Notes: a model not told the origin generated them from the sequence alone. Positions 7,324 to 18,050 are shown, counted from the first letter of the stretch. The stretch is 64,000 nucleotides of DNA from Seonamhaeicola aphaedonensis (GCF_003386195.1 NZ_QRDX01000008.1:63993-127992), one strand, 5' to 3'. A program made the numbers and translations.

Positions 7324-8787
7324 TTATAGCGCTACTAAATCACCTGCTTCATTTTTAGTAGGTAAATCTGATTTACCCATTAAATAGATATCTACTTGGC
7401 GCGCAGCTTCTCTACCTTCTGAAATAGCCCAAACAATTAATGATTGTCCGCGACGCATATCGCCGGCCGTAAATATATTGGGAATGTTGGTTTGATATTT
7501 TCCGTATTCTGCCTTGTAATTTGAACGGGTATCTCTTTCAATACCTAGCTTGTCTGCTAAAGTACTTTCAGGGCCTGTGAATCCAAGTGCTAATAACGCT
7601 AAATCACAAGGCCATGTTTTTTCTGTGCCTTCAATCTCGATTAATTTAGGACGTTCACCTGGAATCATTTGCCACTCTACGTTTACCGTTTTAAGGGCTG
7701 TTAATTTTCCGTTAGCATCTGTTACAAACTCCTTTGTATTTATTAACCAGTTTCTGTCGCATCCTTCTTTGTGAGAAGACGATGTCTTTAACTGTAATGG
7801 CCAATATGGCCAAGGTGTGGTTGGTGAACGATGCCCTGGAGGTTTTGGCATAATCTCAAAATTAGTAACCGATTTAGCTCCTTGTCGATTTGAGGTGCCA
7901 ATACAGTCTGAACCTGTATCGCCACCACCAATAACAATGACATCTTTTCCAGTTGCTAAAACTTGGTCTTTCACTTCTTTTCCAAAAACAACTTTAGTTT
8001 GTTGCGTTAAGAAATCCATAGCTTGTACCACCCCATCAGCGTCAATGCCAGGTGTTGGTAAGCTACGTCTCTCAGTGGCACCCCCACACAAAACAACAGC
8101 ATCAAATGCTTTTAATTCCTCAACGTCATAGTTTACACCTACATTGATATTGGTCTTAAAAGTAATACCTTCGGCCTCTAGAATAGCTAAACGACGGTCT
8201 ATGATTTCTTTTTCCATTTTGAAATTAGGAATACCATATCTGAGTAACCCTCCTATTTCATCATCTCTTTCAAAAACAGTCACTGTATGTCCGGCTCTAT
8301 TTAACTGTTGCGCAGCCGCTAAACCAGCGGGACCAGATCCAACAACAGCAATAGTTTTATCAGTACGCTTTTTTGGAGGTTGTGGTTTTATCCAACCTTC
8401 AGCAAAGGCGCGCTCCACAATATTTTTCTCTATGTTTTCTATAGAAATAGGATCTTCTATGATGCCTAACACACAAGCTTGTTCACATGGTGCTGGACAT
8501 AAACGCCCTGTAAATTCAGGGAAGTTGTTAGTTGAGTGAAGTATCCAAGAGGCTTTTTGCCACTCGCCTTGGTGAACCATGTGGTTGAAATCTGGAATTA
8601 GATTCCCAAGCGGACAACCACTGTGGCAAAAAGGAATACCGCAGTCCATACAACGAGACCCTTGTTTAGTAATTTCTTCCTCAGATAAAGGCACAGTAAA
8701 CTCTTTGTAATGCTTTAAGCGGTCTTCAACCGGTTTGTAAGCTTCGTCTTGTCTATCAATTTCTTTAAATCCTGTTACTTTTCCCAT
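7324..8787 (-). CDS. gltD: Glutamate synthase (NADPH) small subunit
   Basis: 487 residues, normal length. The N-terminal domain carries the cysteine clusters C-M-D-C-G-I-P-F-C-H-S-G-C-P and C-P-A-P-C-E-Q-A-C that bind [4Fe-4S] centres. An FAD-binding motif V-V-G-S-G-P-A-G-L-A-A-A follows near residue 150, and an NAD(P)H site V-I-G-G-G-D-T-G-S near 285. It passes electrons from NAD(P)H to GltB for transfer of glutamine amide nitrogen to 2-oxoglutarate. Its start lies four bases after the gltB stop, so the pair is one operon. Confidence 0.97.
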   Translation of the reverse strand: MGKVTGFKEIDRQDEAYKPVEDRLKHYKEFTVPLSEEEITKQGSRCMDCGIPFCHSGCPLGNLIPDFNHMVHQGEWQKASWILHSTNNFPEFTGRLCPAPCEQACVLGIIEDPISIENIEKNIVERAFAEGWIKPQPPKKRTDKTIAVVGSGPAGLAAAQQLNRAGHTVTVFERDDEIGGLLRYGIPNFKMEKEIIDRRLAILEAEGITFKTNINVGVNYDVEELKAFDAVVLCGGATERRSLPTPGIDADGVVQAMDFLTQQTKVVFGKEVKDQVLATGKDVIVIGGGDTGSDCIGTSNRQGAKSVTNFEIMPKPPGHRSPTTPWPYWPLQLKTSSSHKEGCDRNWLINTKEFVTDANGKLTALKTVNVEWQMIPGERPKLIEIEGTEKTWPCDLALLALGFTGPESTLADKLGIERDTRSNYKAEYGKYQTNIPNIFTAGDMRRGQSLIVWAISEGREAARQVDIYLMGKSDLPTKNEAGDLVAL

Positions 8788-8791
8788 GACC

Positions 8792-11700
8792 TTATGCTAT
8801 TTCTAATTCTTCAACCATTGGTTCTTCGTTAGCTATTCTTTCTAATGCTATCTTGTATTCTTTTGGCATTACTTTTACAAACTTTGGTAAATAGTTCTCC
8901 CAGTTGGCTAATATTTCTTTACCTCTGTTGCTATTAGTATATGCTACATGATTTGCGATTAATTGTTTTAATTCGGCTTCGTCGGCTTCCGTAATGGGAT
9001 CAAAATCTATGGTTTCTTCATTACATAAACCGTTTGTGAACTGCCCAGATTCATTTAAAACAAAGGCATAACCACCACTCATACCTGCTGCAAAGTTTCT
9101 TCCTGTTTTGCCAAGCACCACTATTTTACCACCAGTCATATATTCACAACAGTGGTCTCCAACACCTTCAACAACCGCTGTAGCTCCTGAATTACGAACT
9201 GCAAAACGTTCACCAGCAATACCATTTATATATGCTTCACCATGAACAGCTCCAAATAAACAAACGTTACCAACAATGATGTTTTCTTCGGCTATAAAAT
9301 CAGCTTTAACAGGTTTCTTAACAATTAATTTAGCTCCAGACAATCCTTTGCCTAAATAATCATTGGTATTACCTTCTAAAGTAAAGGTTAATCCATGAGC
9401 GCCAAAGGCTCCAAAACTCTGACCAGCAGATCCAGTGAAGGTTATGTTTAAAGTATCTTCTGGCAGCCCTAAATGACCATATATTTTTGAAATTTCATTA
9501 CTAACAATAGCTCCAACTGTTCTATCAATATTACTTATTGGGTAAGCTAAATTCATTTTCTCTTTTCTGTATAGTGCTCTATGCGAGTCTTTAAGAATCG
9601 TGAAATCAATTACCTCATCTAAATTATGATCTTGCTTTTCAGTATTTCTGATGGTTAAATTATGATACTCTGCTGGTCTATGTAATATGCTAGATAAGTC
9701 TAGCCCCTTAGCTTTATAGTGATTAATCGCTCTATTAGCGTTAATTTTTTGGGTTTGACCTACCATTTCTTCCACCGTTCTAAACCCTAACTGTGCCATA
9801 ATGCCTCTTAATTCTTCAGCAACATAATAGAAGAAGTTAATTACATGTTCTGGTGTTCCTTTAAAGTTTTTACGTAATTCTTTATCTTGAGTAGCAACAC
9901 CAACCGGACAGGTATTTAAATGACACTTACGCATCATAATACAACCAGAGGCAACTAATGGAGCGGTAGCAAATCCGAATTCCTCAGCACCCAATAAAGC
10001 AGCTATTGCAACATCGCGCCCCGTTTTTAACTGTCCGTCACATTCTACAACAATTCTACTTCTTAGATTATTTAATACTAAAGTTTGTTGGGCCTCAGAT
10101 AACCCAAGCTCCCATGGCAAACCAGCATGTTTTAATGACGTTAGAGGTGATGCTCCCGTACCACCATCATAACCCGAAATTAAAACAACGTCAGCTTTTG
10201 CTTTAGCAACACCAGCAGCAATAGTGCCTACACCTACTTCTGATACTAATTTCACGTTGATTCTAGCATCTCTGTTGGCATTTTTTAAATCGTATATTAG
10301 CTGTGCTAGATCTTCAATGGAATAGATATCGTGATGCGGTGGTGGTGAAATCAAACCTACAAACGGCGTTGAGTTTCTGGCAGCTGCTATCCAAGGTAAT
10401 ACCTTTTCGCCAGGCAACTGACCACCTTCACCAGGTTTAGCTCCCTGAGCCATTTTTATCTGAATTTCTTGGGCGTTTGTTAAGTAATGTGATGTAACTC
10501 CAAAACGACCAGAGGCTACCTGTTTAATGGCAGAGTTTCTACTATCGCCATTAACATCCTTTTGGAAACGACGTCTATCTTCACCGCCTTCACCAGAGTT
10601 AGATTTTCCTCCAATTCGGTTCATGGCAATGGCTAAGTTTTCATGTGCTTCTCTAGAAATAGATCCGTAAGACATGGCACCTGTTTTAAAACGCTTCACA
10701 ATCTCTGTCCATGGCTCTACTTCTTCAATAGGAATAGGATCTAATCTATCAAACTCAAATAAACCACGAATGGTCATTAGGTTTTCGGCTTGTTCATTTA
10801 CAGTTTTTGCGTAAATGTCATAACTCTTTTGGTCACTTAACCTCACAGCTTGTTGTAATTTAGCAACCGTAGTTGGGTTAAACATATGGCGTTCCCCATT
10901 ACGTCTCCAACGGTAATCTCCTCCAATATTTAAACCTAAGCGATTTTTTATTAAGGTATCAGGATAAGCGTACTTATAACGCTCTGTAATTTCTTTTTCT
11001 ATTTCATATAAACCAATACCTTCAATTCTTGAAGCCGTGTAAGGGAAGTACTTTTCAACAAATTGCGAATTGAAACCAACAATTTCAAAAATCTGAGAAC
11101 CTCTGTACGAATGTAACGTTGAGATTCCTATTTTATTCATAATTTTCAGAATCCCTTTACCGATAGCTTTATTAAAGTTCTCAACGGCTTCGTCTTCATT
11201 TAAATCACTTATGAAGCCTTCTTTCACCTGCATTCTAATAATTTCATTCACCATATATGGATTGATGGCAGAAGCACCATAACCAAACAAGGTAGCAAAA
11301 TGATGTGGCTCACGAGGCTCTGCAGATTCAATAATGATATCGAAATACGAACGCTTACGTAAACGATTCATCTGGTGGTTTACATAAGAACAAGCTAATA
11401 ATGCTGGAATAGGTGCTAAATCTTTGTTTACTCCTCTATCAGAAAGAATAATGATATTGGTTTTTCTATCTATTGCTTTTTCAACTTGTACTATAATATC
11501 TTCTAAAGCATCTTCTAAACCATTTAACCCCTGTGCTTTAGGATATAGCATATGAATGGTCTCAGCTTTAAAGCTTTCAATTTTAATGGTTCTGATTTTT
11601 TCTAAATCAGCATTAGAAATCACCGGATTCTGGATTCGTAGTTTTCTACACTGTCTTTCGGTAATACTAAAAATGTTTCGGTCTTTACCAAGATTCAAAC

Positions 11701-13306
11701 TAATATCGGTTACAATCTCTTCACGGATTCCATCTAATGGTGGATTGGTAACCTGTGCAAATAATTGTTTGAAGTAGTTTGAGATAAGTTGCGGTCTATC
11801 TGATAACACCGCTAAAGGCGTATCAATACCCATAGAACCCAAGGCTTCTTTGCCTTTTTGAGCCATAGGTGTAATTACCTCTTGAATATCTTCAATAGTA
11901 TAATTGAATAAACGCTGACGTGTTTTAATATCGATAGTTTCTATAGGGCACGTATCGTTAGTATAAGGTACGTCTCTTAGATGAAGTCGAGTTTTATCTA
12001 ACCATTCTTGATATGGTCTTTCAGAAACTATTTTATTCTTAATTTCTTCGTCGTCAATGATGCGTCCTTCGTTCATATCAACTAAGAACATTTTTCCAGG
12101 TTCTAACCTGCCATGTAATTTAACATCGGCAGGATCTACATCAACTACTCCTACTTCTGAAGACATGATTAATTTACCACTCTTTGTTAAGGTATAACGT
12201 GATGGTCTTAAACCATTTCTATCTAATAACGCACCAATGTAATCACCATCAGTAAACGGAACAGACGCAGGGCCATCCCAGGGCTCCATAATACAACAAT
12301 TGTATTCATAGAACGCTTTCTTTTCCTTGCTCATGGTTTTGTGTTTCTCCCATGCTTCTGGAATCATCATCATCATAATCTCAGGTAATGAGCGGTCTGT
12401 ATGTGTTAACAATTCAACCACCATATCCATAGAAGCAGAATCTGATTTATCTGGAATTACAATTGGGAAAAGTTTTTCTATTTGCGGTCCAAAAACCTCA
12501 CTTTTCATAATCTCTTCGCGTACACGCATTCTACTTACATTACCACGAAGCGTATTAATCTCTCCATTTTGACACATAAAACGGAACGGTTGTGCTAGTT
12601 CCCATGCCGGCATGGTATTAGTAGAGAAACGCTGGTGAACCAATGCTAATCTTGTAACCAAGTCTTTTTGCTGTAAATCTGTATAGTACGGCCCAATATC
12701 TTCAGGCATAATGATACCTTTATATATAAGCGTGGTAGTAGACAAACTAGGAACATAAAAGTAGTCTGATTGTGATACTTTAGAAAGTCTTATTTCGTGC
12801 TCTGTAATTTTTCGAGCAGCATATAGTTTAGCTTTAAAATTAGCCTCAGTTGTTGCTTCGGTTTTACCAATAAAAATCTGTTCAATGTTAGGCTCTGAAG
12901 CTTTTGCAATCTGACCTAATTGAGAAGAATCTACTGGCACCTGTCTCCATCCCAAAATAGACAGTCCTTGAGCTTTCACTTCACGCTCAAAAACATTTTT
13001 ACAATATTGGTATTGGTTTTTAATTTTAGGCAAGAACACCATACCTACAGCATACTCTCTTTGAGCAGGGATATCAAATTCACAAACACGTTTAAAATAA
13101 TCGTGAGGGATATCAATTAATAAACCAGCACCATCACCTGTTTTTCCATCGGCACTAACCCCACCTCGGTGCTCTAATTTTACCAAAATCTCTAACGCAT
13201 CGTGGATGATTTGATTTGTTTTTTCACCTTTAAGGTTACAAATAAAACCTGCTCCACAATTCTCGTGTTCAAATTCCGGTGAATACATTCCTTGTTTCTT
13301 CAGCAT
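8792..13306 (-). CDS. gltB: Glutamate synthase large subunit
   Basis: 1504 residues from the ATG at 13306; an in-frame TTG at 13312 would add two residues. The N-terminal class II glutamine amidotransferase domain has its nucleophile in E-N-C-G-A-G-F (Cys17), after a short propeptide as usual for GltB. The central domain and FMN-binding synthase domain follow (G-A-M-S-Y-G-S-I-S near 885; G-G-T-G-A-S-P near 1060), then the 3Fe-4S cysteines in [13 protein letters not shown] and the C-terminal beta-helix (GXGXG). It forms glutamate from glutamine and 2-oxoglutarate in the cytoplasm. It is divergent from a porin/ammonium-transport cluster. Confidence 0.97.
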   Translation of the reverse strand: MLKKQGMYSPEFEHENCGAGFICNLKGEKTNQIIHDALEILVKLEHRGGVSADGKTGDGAGLLIDIPHDYFKRVCEFDIPAQREYAVGMVFLPKIKNQYQYCKNVFEREVKAQGLSILGWRQVPVDSSQLGQIAKASEPNIEQIFIGKTEATTEANFKAKLYAARKITEHEIRLSKVSQSDYFYVPSLSTTTLIYKGIIMPEDIGPYYTDLQQKDLVTRLALVHQRFSTNTMPAWELAQPFRFMCQNGEINTLRGNVSRMRVREEIMKSEVFGPQIEKLFPIVIPDKSDSASMDMVVELLTHTDRSLPEIMMMMIPEAWEKHKTMSKEKKAFYEYNCCIMEPWDGPASVPFTDGDYIGALLDRNGLRPSRYTLTKSGKLIMSSEVGVVDVDPADVKLHGRLEPGKMFLVDMNEGRIIDDEEIKNKIVSERPYQEWLDKTRLHLRDVPYTNDTCPIETIDIKTRQRLFNYTIEDIQEVITPMAQKGKEALGSMGIDTPLAVLSDRPQLISNYFKQLFAQVTNPPLDGIREEIVTDISLNLGKDRNIFSITERQCRKLRIQNPVISNADLEKIRTIKIESFKAETIHMLYPKAQGLNGLEDALEDIIVQVEKAIDRKTNIIILSDRGVNKDLAPIPALLACSYVNHQMNRLRKRSYFDIIIESAEPREPHHFATLFGYGASAINPYMVNEIIRMQVKEGFISDLNEDEAVENFNKAIGKGILKIMNKIGISTLHSYRGSQIFEIVGFNSQFVEKYFPYTASRIEGIGLYEIEKEITERYKYAYPDTLIKNRLGLNIGGDYRWRRNGERHMFNPTTVAKLQQAVRLSDQKSYDIYAKTVNEQAENLMTIRGLFEFDRLDPIPIEEVEPWTEIVKRFKTGAMSYGSISREAHENLAIAMNRIGGKSNSGEGGEDRRRFQKDVNGDSRNSAIKQVASGRFGVTSHYLTNAQEIQIKMAQGAKPGEGGQLPGEKVLPWIAAARNSTPFVGLISPPPHHDIYSIEDLAQLIYDLKNANRDARINVKLVSEVGVGTIAAGVAKAKADVVLISGYDGGTGASPLTSLKHAGLPWELGLSEAQQTLVLNNLRSRIVVECDGQLKTGRDVAIAALLGAEEFGFATAPLVASGCIMMRKCHLNTCPVGVATQDKELRKNFKGTPEHVINFFYYVAEELRGIMAQLGFRTVEEMVGQTQKINANRAINHYKAKGLDLSSILHRPAEYHNLTIRNTEKQDHNLDEVIDFTILKDSHRALYRKEKMNLAYPISNIDRTVGAIVSNEISKIYGHLGLPEDTLNITFTGSAGQSFGAFGAHGLTFTLEGNTNDYLGKGLSGAKLIVKKPVKADFIAEENIIVGNVCLFGAVHGEAYINGIAGERFAVRNSGATAVVEGVGDHCCEYMTGGKIVVLGKTGRNFAAGMSGGYAFVLNESGQFTNGLCNEETIDFDPITEADEAELKQLIANHVAYTNSNRGKEILANWENYLPKFVKVMPKEYKIALERIANEEPMVEELEIA

Positions 13307-13312
13307 AATCAA

Positions 13313-13622
13313 CTAATTATATTGGTTTAAAAACGCGACTAAATAAGCGAAGATAGTTATACATTTTAATATAATAATAATAGATAATTCATTATTTCGA
13401 TTTTGTAAACTAAGTCAGCTTTAAAATAATTATATATCAATATATATAAGGTTTTTTAATAAATATTCAAAGTGAAAAAATGAAGCATAAATACAGATAT
13501 CTGAATTAATAATAACAAAACATAAAATAAACGAAATAAACCTTACAAAAAAATAGAAAAAACTGACAATTTTTCAAACAAACACATTGTTAAAAATTCA
13601 TAAAATCAAAAAAATAACATAA
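13313..13622. other. Divergent intergenic region, gltB promoter side
   Basis: Very AT-rich region between gltB (minus) and the porin (plus). No exact TAnnTTTG box for gltB was found on the minus strand and no small reading frame is convincing. The recognisable regulatory sites all lie on the porin side, from 13623 on. Confidence 0.5.
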
Positions 13623-13644
13623 TACCCCTAAAAAAAATGGGGTA
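13623..13644. promoter_or_regulatory. CCCC-N10-GGGG palindrome, distal
   Basis: TACCCC, ten bases of T and A, GGGGTA: perfect 6-bp arms. Same spacing and core as the site at 13674. The two centres are about 52 bp apart, five DNA turns, so a protein could bind both on one face. Confidence 0.5.
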
Positions 13645-13673
13645 AAATTAAAATATTTACAAAAATGAACTAA

Positions 13674-13698
13674 TAACCCCTATTTTTTATGGGGGTTA
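13674..13698. promoter_or_regulatory. CCCC-N10-GGGG palindrome, proximal
   Basis: TAACCCC, TATTTTTTAT, GGGG(G)TTA. It occupies the place of the -33 element of the porin promoter (-7 box at 13712-13719), which lacks a TTTG at the right distance. An activator bound here could replace -33 contacts. Confidence 0.5.
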
Positions 13699-13711
13699 AA
13701 ACTTTTTGACA

Positions 13712-13719
13712 TAGTTTTG
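13712..13719 (+). promoter_or_regulatory. -7 box of porin-amt-PII cluster
   Basis: TAGTTTTG matches TAnnTTTG, 45 bp before the porin start. No -33 TTTG at 19-21 bp. Confidence 0.55.
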
Positions 13720-13764
13720 ACCCGTTCTTAAGGAAAATTAACTATTAAAAAATTAATCTTTAAA

Positions 13765-14793
13765 ATGAAAACAATCATGAAAAAATTATTTACTCTTACA
13801 ATGCTTTTAGTAGCAACTGTTATGTTTGCTCAAGAAGAGGAAAAATCACCACTTACCGTTTCTGGTAGTGTAGATGCATATTATCAAACGTATCTAACGG
13901 CGCCAGATAATGACGGGGCAACTTTTGGAACTGCTTTTGCTGGTCAATCTGGTTTTGCTCTTGGTATGGCTAACTTGGTGGTAAGCTATGAAGGAGAAAA
14001 AGCAGGAGCTGTGCTTGATTTAGTAACTGGTCCTAGAGGCGCTGGTGCTACATTTAACACTGATATTGTTGATGGAATCGTTAATCAAGCTTATGTTTAC
14101 TGGAATGTATCAGAAGGTACTACCTTAACTTTTGGTAGATGGAACACATTTTTAGGGTACGAAGTTATTGCACCTGCAGCAAATTTTAACTACAGCTGTT
14201 CTTACTTATTCTCTAGTGGTCCATTTTCACACATGGGTTTAAAAGCTGATTTTACTTTATCTGATGACGTGAGCTTAATGTTAGCAATTACTAACCCATG
14301 GGATACTAATGATATTTCTATGAGTGGTGAGTATGCATTAGGTGCTCAATTAGGAGTTTACGGTCAATACTTGAACTTATACTATGATAGTGGTAACGCA
14401 GGAGGTTTAGGTTTTGAAATTGATTATACTGGTGGTTTTGATTTATCAGACTCTTTCTTTTTAGGAATCAATGCAGCCTATAATGACAATGATGGATCTG
14501 GTTTCTATGGAGCTGCTTTGTATCCACAAATTGCAACTTCTGATAGTTTTTCTATTGGGTTAAGAGGGGAGTACTTTGCTCTTCATGGAGATGGAGATGA
14601 TTTACCTTCTGTATTTGCAACAACTTTAACGGGTAGCTACACTATAGACAACTTAATCATTAAACCTGAAATTAGATTAGATGCTTTAACTAATCAAGAT
14701 GATGGACAATTTTATGGAAATTTCGTTGATAATGATGGAGTTGGGACTGATAGTCTAGCAGCCTTTACTTTAGCCGCAATCTACGCATTCTAA
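13765..14793 (+). CDS. Outer-membrane beta-barrel porin
   Basis: 342 residues with a signal peptide ending M-F-A-Q; an alternative start at the fifth codon (Met at 13777) gives a more usual signal. The mature protein has alternating amphipathic strands, abundant Gly, Asp and aromatic residues, and ends in a strand finishing with Phe, as expected of an outer-membrane barrel. It starts L-T-V-S-G-S-V-D-A-Y-Y, a pattern of the Bacteroidetes putative-porin family. It precedes amt, glnB-type and amt genes. By position it probably lets small nitrogen compounds through the outer membrane, but the solute is not shown by the sequence. Confidence 0.85.
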   Translation: MKTIMKKLFTLTMLLVATVMFAQEEEKSPLTVSGSVDAYYQTYLTAPDNDGATFGTAFAGQSGFALGMANLVVSYEGEKAGAVLDLVTGPRGAGATFNTDIVDGIVNQAYVYWNVSEGTTLTFGRWNTFLGYEVIAPAANFNYSCSYLFSSGPFSHMGLKADFTLSDDVSLMLAITNPWDTNDISMSGEYALGAQLGVYGQYLNLYYDSGNAGGLGFEIDYTGGFDLSDSFFLGINAAYNDNDGSGFYGAALYPQIATSDSFSIGLRGEYFALHGDGDDLPSVFATTLTGSYTIDNLIIKPEIRLDALTNQDDGQFYGNFVDNDGVGTDSLAAFTLAAIYAF

Positions 14794-14805
14794 TATATAA
14801 AATTT

Positions 14806-14837
14806 ACTTACGCATCCTAATTAAAGGATGCGTAAGT
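14806..14837 (+). other. 13-bp hairpin between porin and amt
   Basis: ACTTACGCATCCT, loop AATTAA, AGGATGCGTAAGT. Perfect stem but no T-run follows, so it looks more like an mRNA 3'-end stabiliser or an attenuator than a full terminator. Confidence 0.6.
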
Positions 14838-14875
14838 GCCTTAAAATAAATTACTAACCATAAAACACAAATATT

Positions 14876-16144
14876 ATGTCGTTACTTAATATGCCCCTTT
14901 TTATTCAAGACACCGCCGCTATAGAAGGCGATATGGGAATGTTGTGGATGCTAATTTCTGGTATCTTGGTATTCTTAATGCAAGCAGGGTTCACGTTGGT
15001 TGAATCTGGATTTACACGTTCTAAGAACGTTGTTAACATAGCCATGAAAAACGTACTAGATATAGCCGTTGGATCTCTTGTCTATTGGTTTGTTGGGTAC
15101 TCTTTAATGTACGGAGATACCAATGGTTGGGTTGGTTGGAGCGGTTTAATGTTTAACCAAGGTCCTGCTGATTTATTTTTCCAAACAGTATTCTGTGCAA
15201 CGGCAGCCACTATAGTATCTGGAGCTATTGCAGGTAGAACTAAGTATAATACTTATATCATTTTCTCCATTGTGATGACTGCATTTATCTACCCGATTGC
15301 TGGTGGATGGCAATGGAATGGTGACGGATGGTTAGCTCAAATGGGCTTCATTGATTTTGCTGGTTCTTCAATTGTACACGCTGTTGGTGGATGGGCTGCA
15401 TTAGTTGGTGCTGCATTAGTGGGCCCTAGATTAGGAAAATATACTGCAGATGGAAAAGCTGTTGATATTCCAGGTCACAACAAATTATTAGCAGCCTTAG
15501 GTGTATTCATCTTATGGTTTGGTTGGTTCGGATTTAATGGTGGTTCTCAATTAGCTTGGGGAGGTGACGATGCTGTAGGTGCTTCTATGGTTGTATTAGT
15601 TACAAACCTAGCTGCTTCTGCGGGTGCTGTTGGTGCTTTATTCCTTTCTTGGATTAAGTATAAAAAACCAAACTTAGATATGACACTTAATGGTGCTTTA
15701 GCTGGTTTGGTAAGTATCACGGCTGGTTGTGGAAATATGAGTGAGTTTGGTGCTATTGCCGCTGGTTTTATTGGTGGTCTTATTGTAGTATTCTCTATGG
15801 AATTTGTTGAGCAAAAACTTAAAATTGACGACGCAGTTGGTGCTTTCTCAGTACACGGCGTTGCTGGAGCTTGGGGTACACTTGTAATAGGTCTTTGGGG
15901 TATCAGTGGTGATGAAGGTATCGGTCTATTTAACGGTGGTGGTTCTGAGCAATTTGTAGCTCAATTAACAGGAACTGCAGCTTACGCTATATGGGCAGTT
16001 GTTGTTTCTTTTATATTCTTTTTTATTCTTAAGAAAACTATGGGACTTAGAGTTACCGAGAAAGAAGAAATTGAAGGTCTTGATTTATCAGAGCACGGTG
16101 CTTTAGCTTACCCTGGTAAGAGACAAAGAGAAATAGAAGAATAA
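14876..16144 (+). CDS. amt: Ammonium transporter (first copy)
   Basis: 422 residues, about eleven membrane helices. The pore histidines are in F-A-G-S-S-I-V-H-A-V-G-G and S-V-H-G-V-A-G-A-W-G-T. The F-G-W-F-G-F-N-G-G-S motif of the Amt/Mep/Rh family is also present. It moves ammonium across the inner membrane as a trimer gated by P-II. The N-terminus M-S-L-L-N-M-P-L-F-I-Q-D lacks a clear signal sequence. A hairpin terminator follows at 16202, then the P-II gene and a second amt on the same strand. Confidence 0.95.
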   Translation: MSLLNMPLFIQDTAAIEGDMGMLWMLISGILVFLMQAGFTLVESGFTRSKNVVNIAMKNVLDIAVGSLVYWFVGYSLMYGDTNGWVGWSGLMFNQGPADLFFQTVFCATAATIVSGAIAGRTKYNTYIIFSIVMTAFIYPIAGGWQWNGDGWLAQMGFIDFAGSSIVHAVGGWAALVGAALVGPRLGKYTADGKAVDIPGHNKLLAALGVFILWFGWFGFNGGSQLAWGGDDAVGASMVVLVTNLAASAGAVGALFLSWIKYKKPNLDMTLNGALAGLVSITAGCGNMSEFGAIAAGFIGGLIVVFSMEFVEQKLKIDDAVGAFSVHGVAGAWGTLVIGLWGISGDEGIGLFNGGGSEQFVAQLTGTAAYAIWAVVVSFIFFFILKKTMGLRVTEKEEIEGLDLSEHGALAYPGKRQREIEE

Positions 16145-16201
16145 AAAATTGATTATATAAACGTTTTCAAAATAAAATTAGCTACTAAGCTAAAATAAAA
16201 A

Positions 16202-16236
16202 GGATGCCTTGAGATTAATTCTTTTGGCATCCGTTT
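16202..16236 (+). terminator. Terminator after first amt
   Basis: GGATGCC (16202-16208) pairs with GGCATCC (16226-16232), followed by GTTTTA. It separates amt from the P-II gene, though read-through is likely. Confidence 0.65.
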
Positions 16237-16323
16237 TATGAAAACAAGGAATTGAAAGGTTAATATATTACTAGGCTAAATTTAATGTGTTACATTTAAG
16301 CAAATTATTAAAATTAAAATATT

Positions 16324-16662
16324 ATGAAGAAAATTGAAGCAATTATTAGAAAATCCAAATACAGTGTTGTGAAGGAAGCACTTCACGCTGTGGGGGTAAA
16401 CTTCTTCTCTTACTGGGATGTTACTGGTTTAGGAAATGAAAAAGAAGGACATGTGTATAGAGGAGTATCCTACAGCACAAGTGATATTCAACGTAGATTT
16501 TTATCAATTGTTGTTAATGATGACTTTGAAGAAGCAACTATTAAAGCAATTCTTGAGTCTGCTTCCACTGGTGAAGTAGGTGATGGAAAAATCTTTGTTT
16601 CTGATGTATCAGAAGTTTACAGAATAAGGACTGGAGAAAAGGGTGGAGATACTTTAAAATAA
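16324..16662 (+). CDS. P-II family nitrogen regulator
   Basis: 112 residues, the standard P-II length. The T-loop reads Y-R-G-V-S-Y with Tyr50 in the place of the uridylylated Tyr51 of E. coli GlnB/GlnK. The B-loop T-G-E-V-G-D-G-K-I-F-V is intact for ATP/ADP binding. The start M-K-K-I-E-A-I-I-R matches the family. It senses ATP/ADP and 2-oxoglutarate as a trimer and blocks Amt channels. It lies between two amt genes, 29 bp before the second, so a GlnK-like role is the best reading; GlnB and GlnK cannot be separated by sequence here. Confidence 0.95.
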   Translation: MKKIEAIIRKSKYSVVKEALHAVGVNFFSYWDVTGLGNEKEGHVYRGVSYSTSDIQRRFLSIVVNDDFEEATIKAILESASTGEVGDGKIFVSDVSEVYRIRTGEKGGDTLK

Positions 16663-16690
16663 GAACATTTAAAAATTATTAATATATATT

Positions 16691-17929
16691 ATGGAAGGAC
16701 TATTTACAGCTAACAACGTATGGATGATGATCTGTACAGCACTCGTTTTCTTTATGCATACTGGTTTTGCATTTTTAGAAATTGGGTTAACAAGACAAAA
16801 AAACACAATCAACATTTTATTTAAGAACATCTTTATTATTACTGTTGGTTTATTATTATACTACCTTTTAGGTTTCAATTTAATGTATCCAGGCTTTGAA
16901 GAAGGTTCTGCAGGATTCTTTGAATTTGCAGGATTTGGTATTGCGCCTCCTGAAGGTGGAATGACTCCTGAATATGCTGATGGCGGATACACTTGGTGGA
17001 CAGATTTCTTATTCCAAGGTATGTTTGCCGCTACTGCAGCAACCATTGTTTCTGGAGCTGTTGCAGAGCGTATTAAAATTGGACCATTTATGATTTTTAC
17101 CATTATTTATGTTGGTATTATTTACCCACTTGCTGGCTCTTGGAAATGGGGTGGAGGATTCTTAGATATGAGAGAAACGCCTTTTTATGATTTTGCAGGA
17201 TCTACATTAGTACACTCTGTAGGTGGTTGGGCTGCTTTAGTAGCTGTTTGGTTACTAGGCTCAAGAATTGGTAAATTTAAAGATGGAAAGCCTCAGGCTA
17301 TTCCTGGTCACAGCATCCCAATGGCAACTGCAGGGGTATTAATTCTATGGTTAGGATGGTTTGGTTTTAACGGTGGTTCTGTATTATCTGCAGACCCAGA
17401 ATTAACATCTTTAACTTTAGTAACAACATGTTTAGCTGCTGCAGCTGGCGGTGTGGTTGCTGCTTTTGTATCATTTTTAAAGTTCAAGAATTTAGATTTA
17501 ACCATGTTCTTAAATGGTATTTTAGGAGGTTTAGTTGGTATTACTGCGGGTGCAGATCAAATGAGTCCTGAAGATGCTATTATGATAGGAGCTATAGCTG
17601 GTGCTTTAATTGTATTTGCCGTTAGCTTTATAGATAGATTAAGATTAGACGATCCAGTAGGTGCTATTGCTGTACACTTAGTTTGTGGTATCTGGGGTAC
17701 TTTAGCAGTTGGTATTTTTGGCGCTTTAGCTGGAACAGATCAATTTATTAGTCAATTAGTTGGTGTATTATCATATGCTGCTATTTGTGTGCCTTCAGCA
17801 TTTATTATATTCTTTGTAATGAAGAAAACTGTTGGTATAAGAGTTCCTGAAAAAGAAGAATTAGAAGGGTTAGATGCTCATGAGCATGGAATGGATGCTT
17901 ATCCAGACTTCCGTTTGAATGAGCACTAA
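16691..17929 (+). CDS. amt: Ammonium transporter (second copy)
   Basis: 412 residues with about eleven membrane helices and both pore histidines (F-A-G-S-T-L-V-H-S-V-G-G and A-V-H-L-V-C-G-I-W-G-T). It is clearly paralogous to the gene at 14876 but distinct: the periplasmic loop near residue 85-105 is longer and the second histidine motif has Leu-Val-Cys in place of Gly-Val-Ala. It follows the P-II gene by 28 bp and ends in the same R-V-x-E-K-E-E-L-E-G-L-D tail as copy one, the likely P-II contact region. A strong terminator follows at 17954. Confidence 0.95.
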   Translation: MEGLFTANNVWMMICTALVFFMHTGFAFLEIGLTRQKNTINILFKNIFIITVGLLLYYLLGFNLMYPGFEEGSAGFFEFAGFGIAPPEGGMTPEYADGGYTWWTDFLFQGMFAATAATIVSGAVAERIKIGPFMIFTIIYVGIIYPLAGSWKWGGGFLDMRETPFYDFAGSTLVHSVGGWAALVAVWLLGSRIGKFKDGKPQAIPGHSIPMATAGVLILWLGWFGFNGGSVLSADPELTSLTLVTTCLAAAAGGVVAAFVSFLKFKNLDLTMFLNGILGGLVGITAGADQMSPEDAIMIGAIAGALIVFAVSFIDRLRLDDPVGAIAVHLVCGIWGTLAVGIFGALAGTDQFISQLVGVLSYAAICVPSAFIIFFVMKKTVGIRVPEKEELEGLDAHEHGMDAYPDFRLNEH

Positions 17930-17953
17930 TATTCAAGTTAATTTTTAGTTAGT

Positions 17954-17988
17954 AAAAGGGTGTCATATAAATTAAGACACCCTTTTTT
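17954..17988 (+). terminator. Terminator of the amt-PII-amt cluster
   Basis: AAAAGGGTGTC pairs with GACACCCTTTT across a 11-base loop, followed by a T-run. Confidence 0.85.
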
Positions 17989-18023
17989 ATGCTTTTAATG
18001 AATCATAAAATTAAAGGTATTTA

Positions 18024-18050
18024 AACCCCAAGCTTTGATTGGGGTTTTGT
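18024..18050. terminator. Second hairpin after amt
   Basis: AACCCCAA (18024-18031) and TTGGGGTT (18039-18046), followed by TTGTTTTT. Probably a back-up terminator. Confidence 0.6.

Noticed and set aside
7550-12572. Plus-strand open frames within gltD and gltB
   Set aside because: They are antisense shadows of the two conserved GOGAT genes and have no family features.
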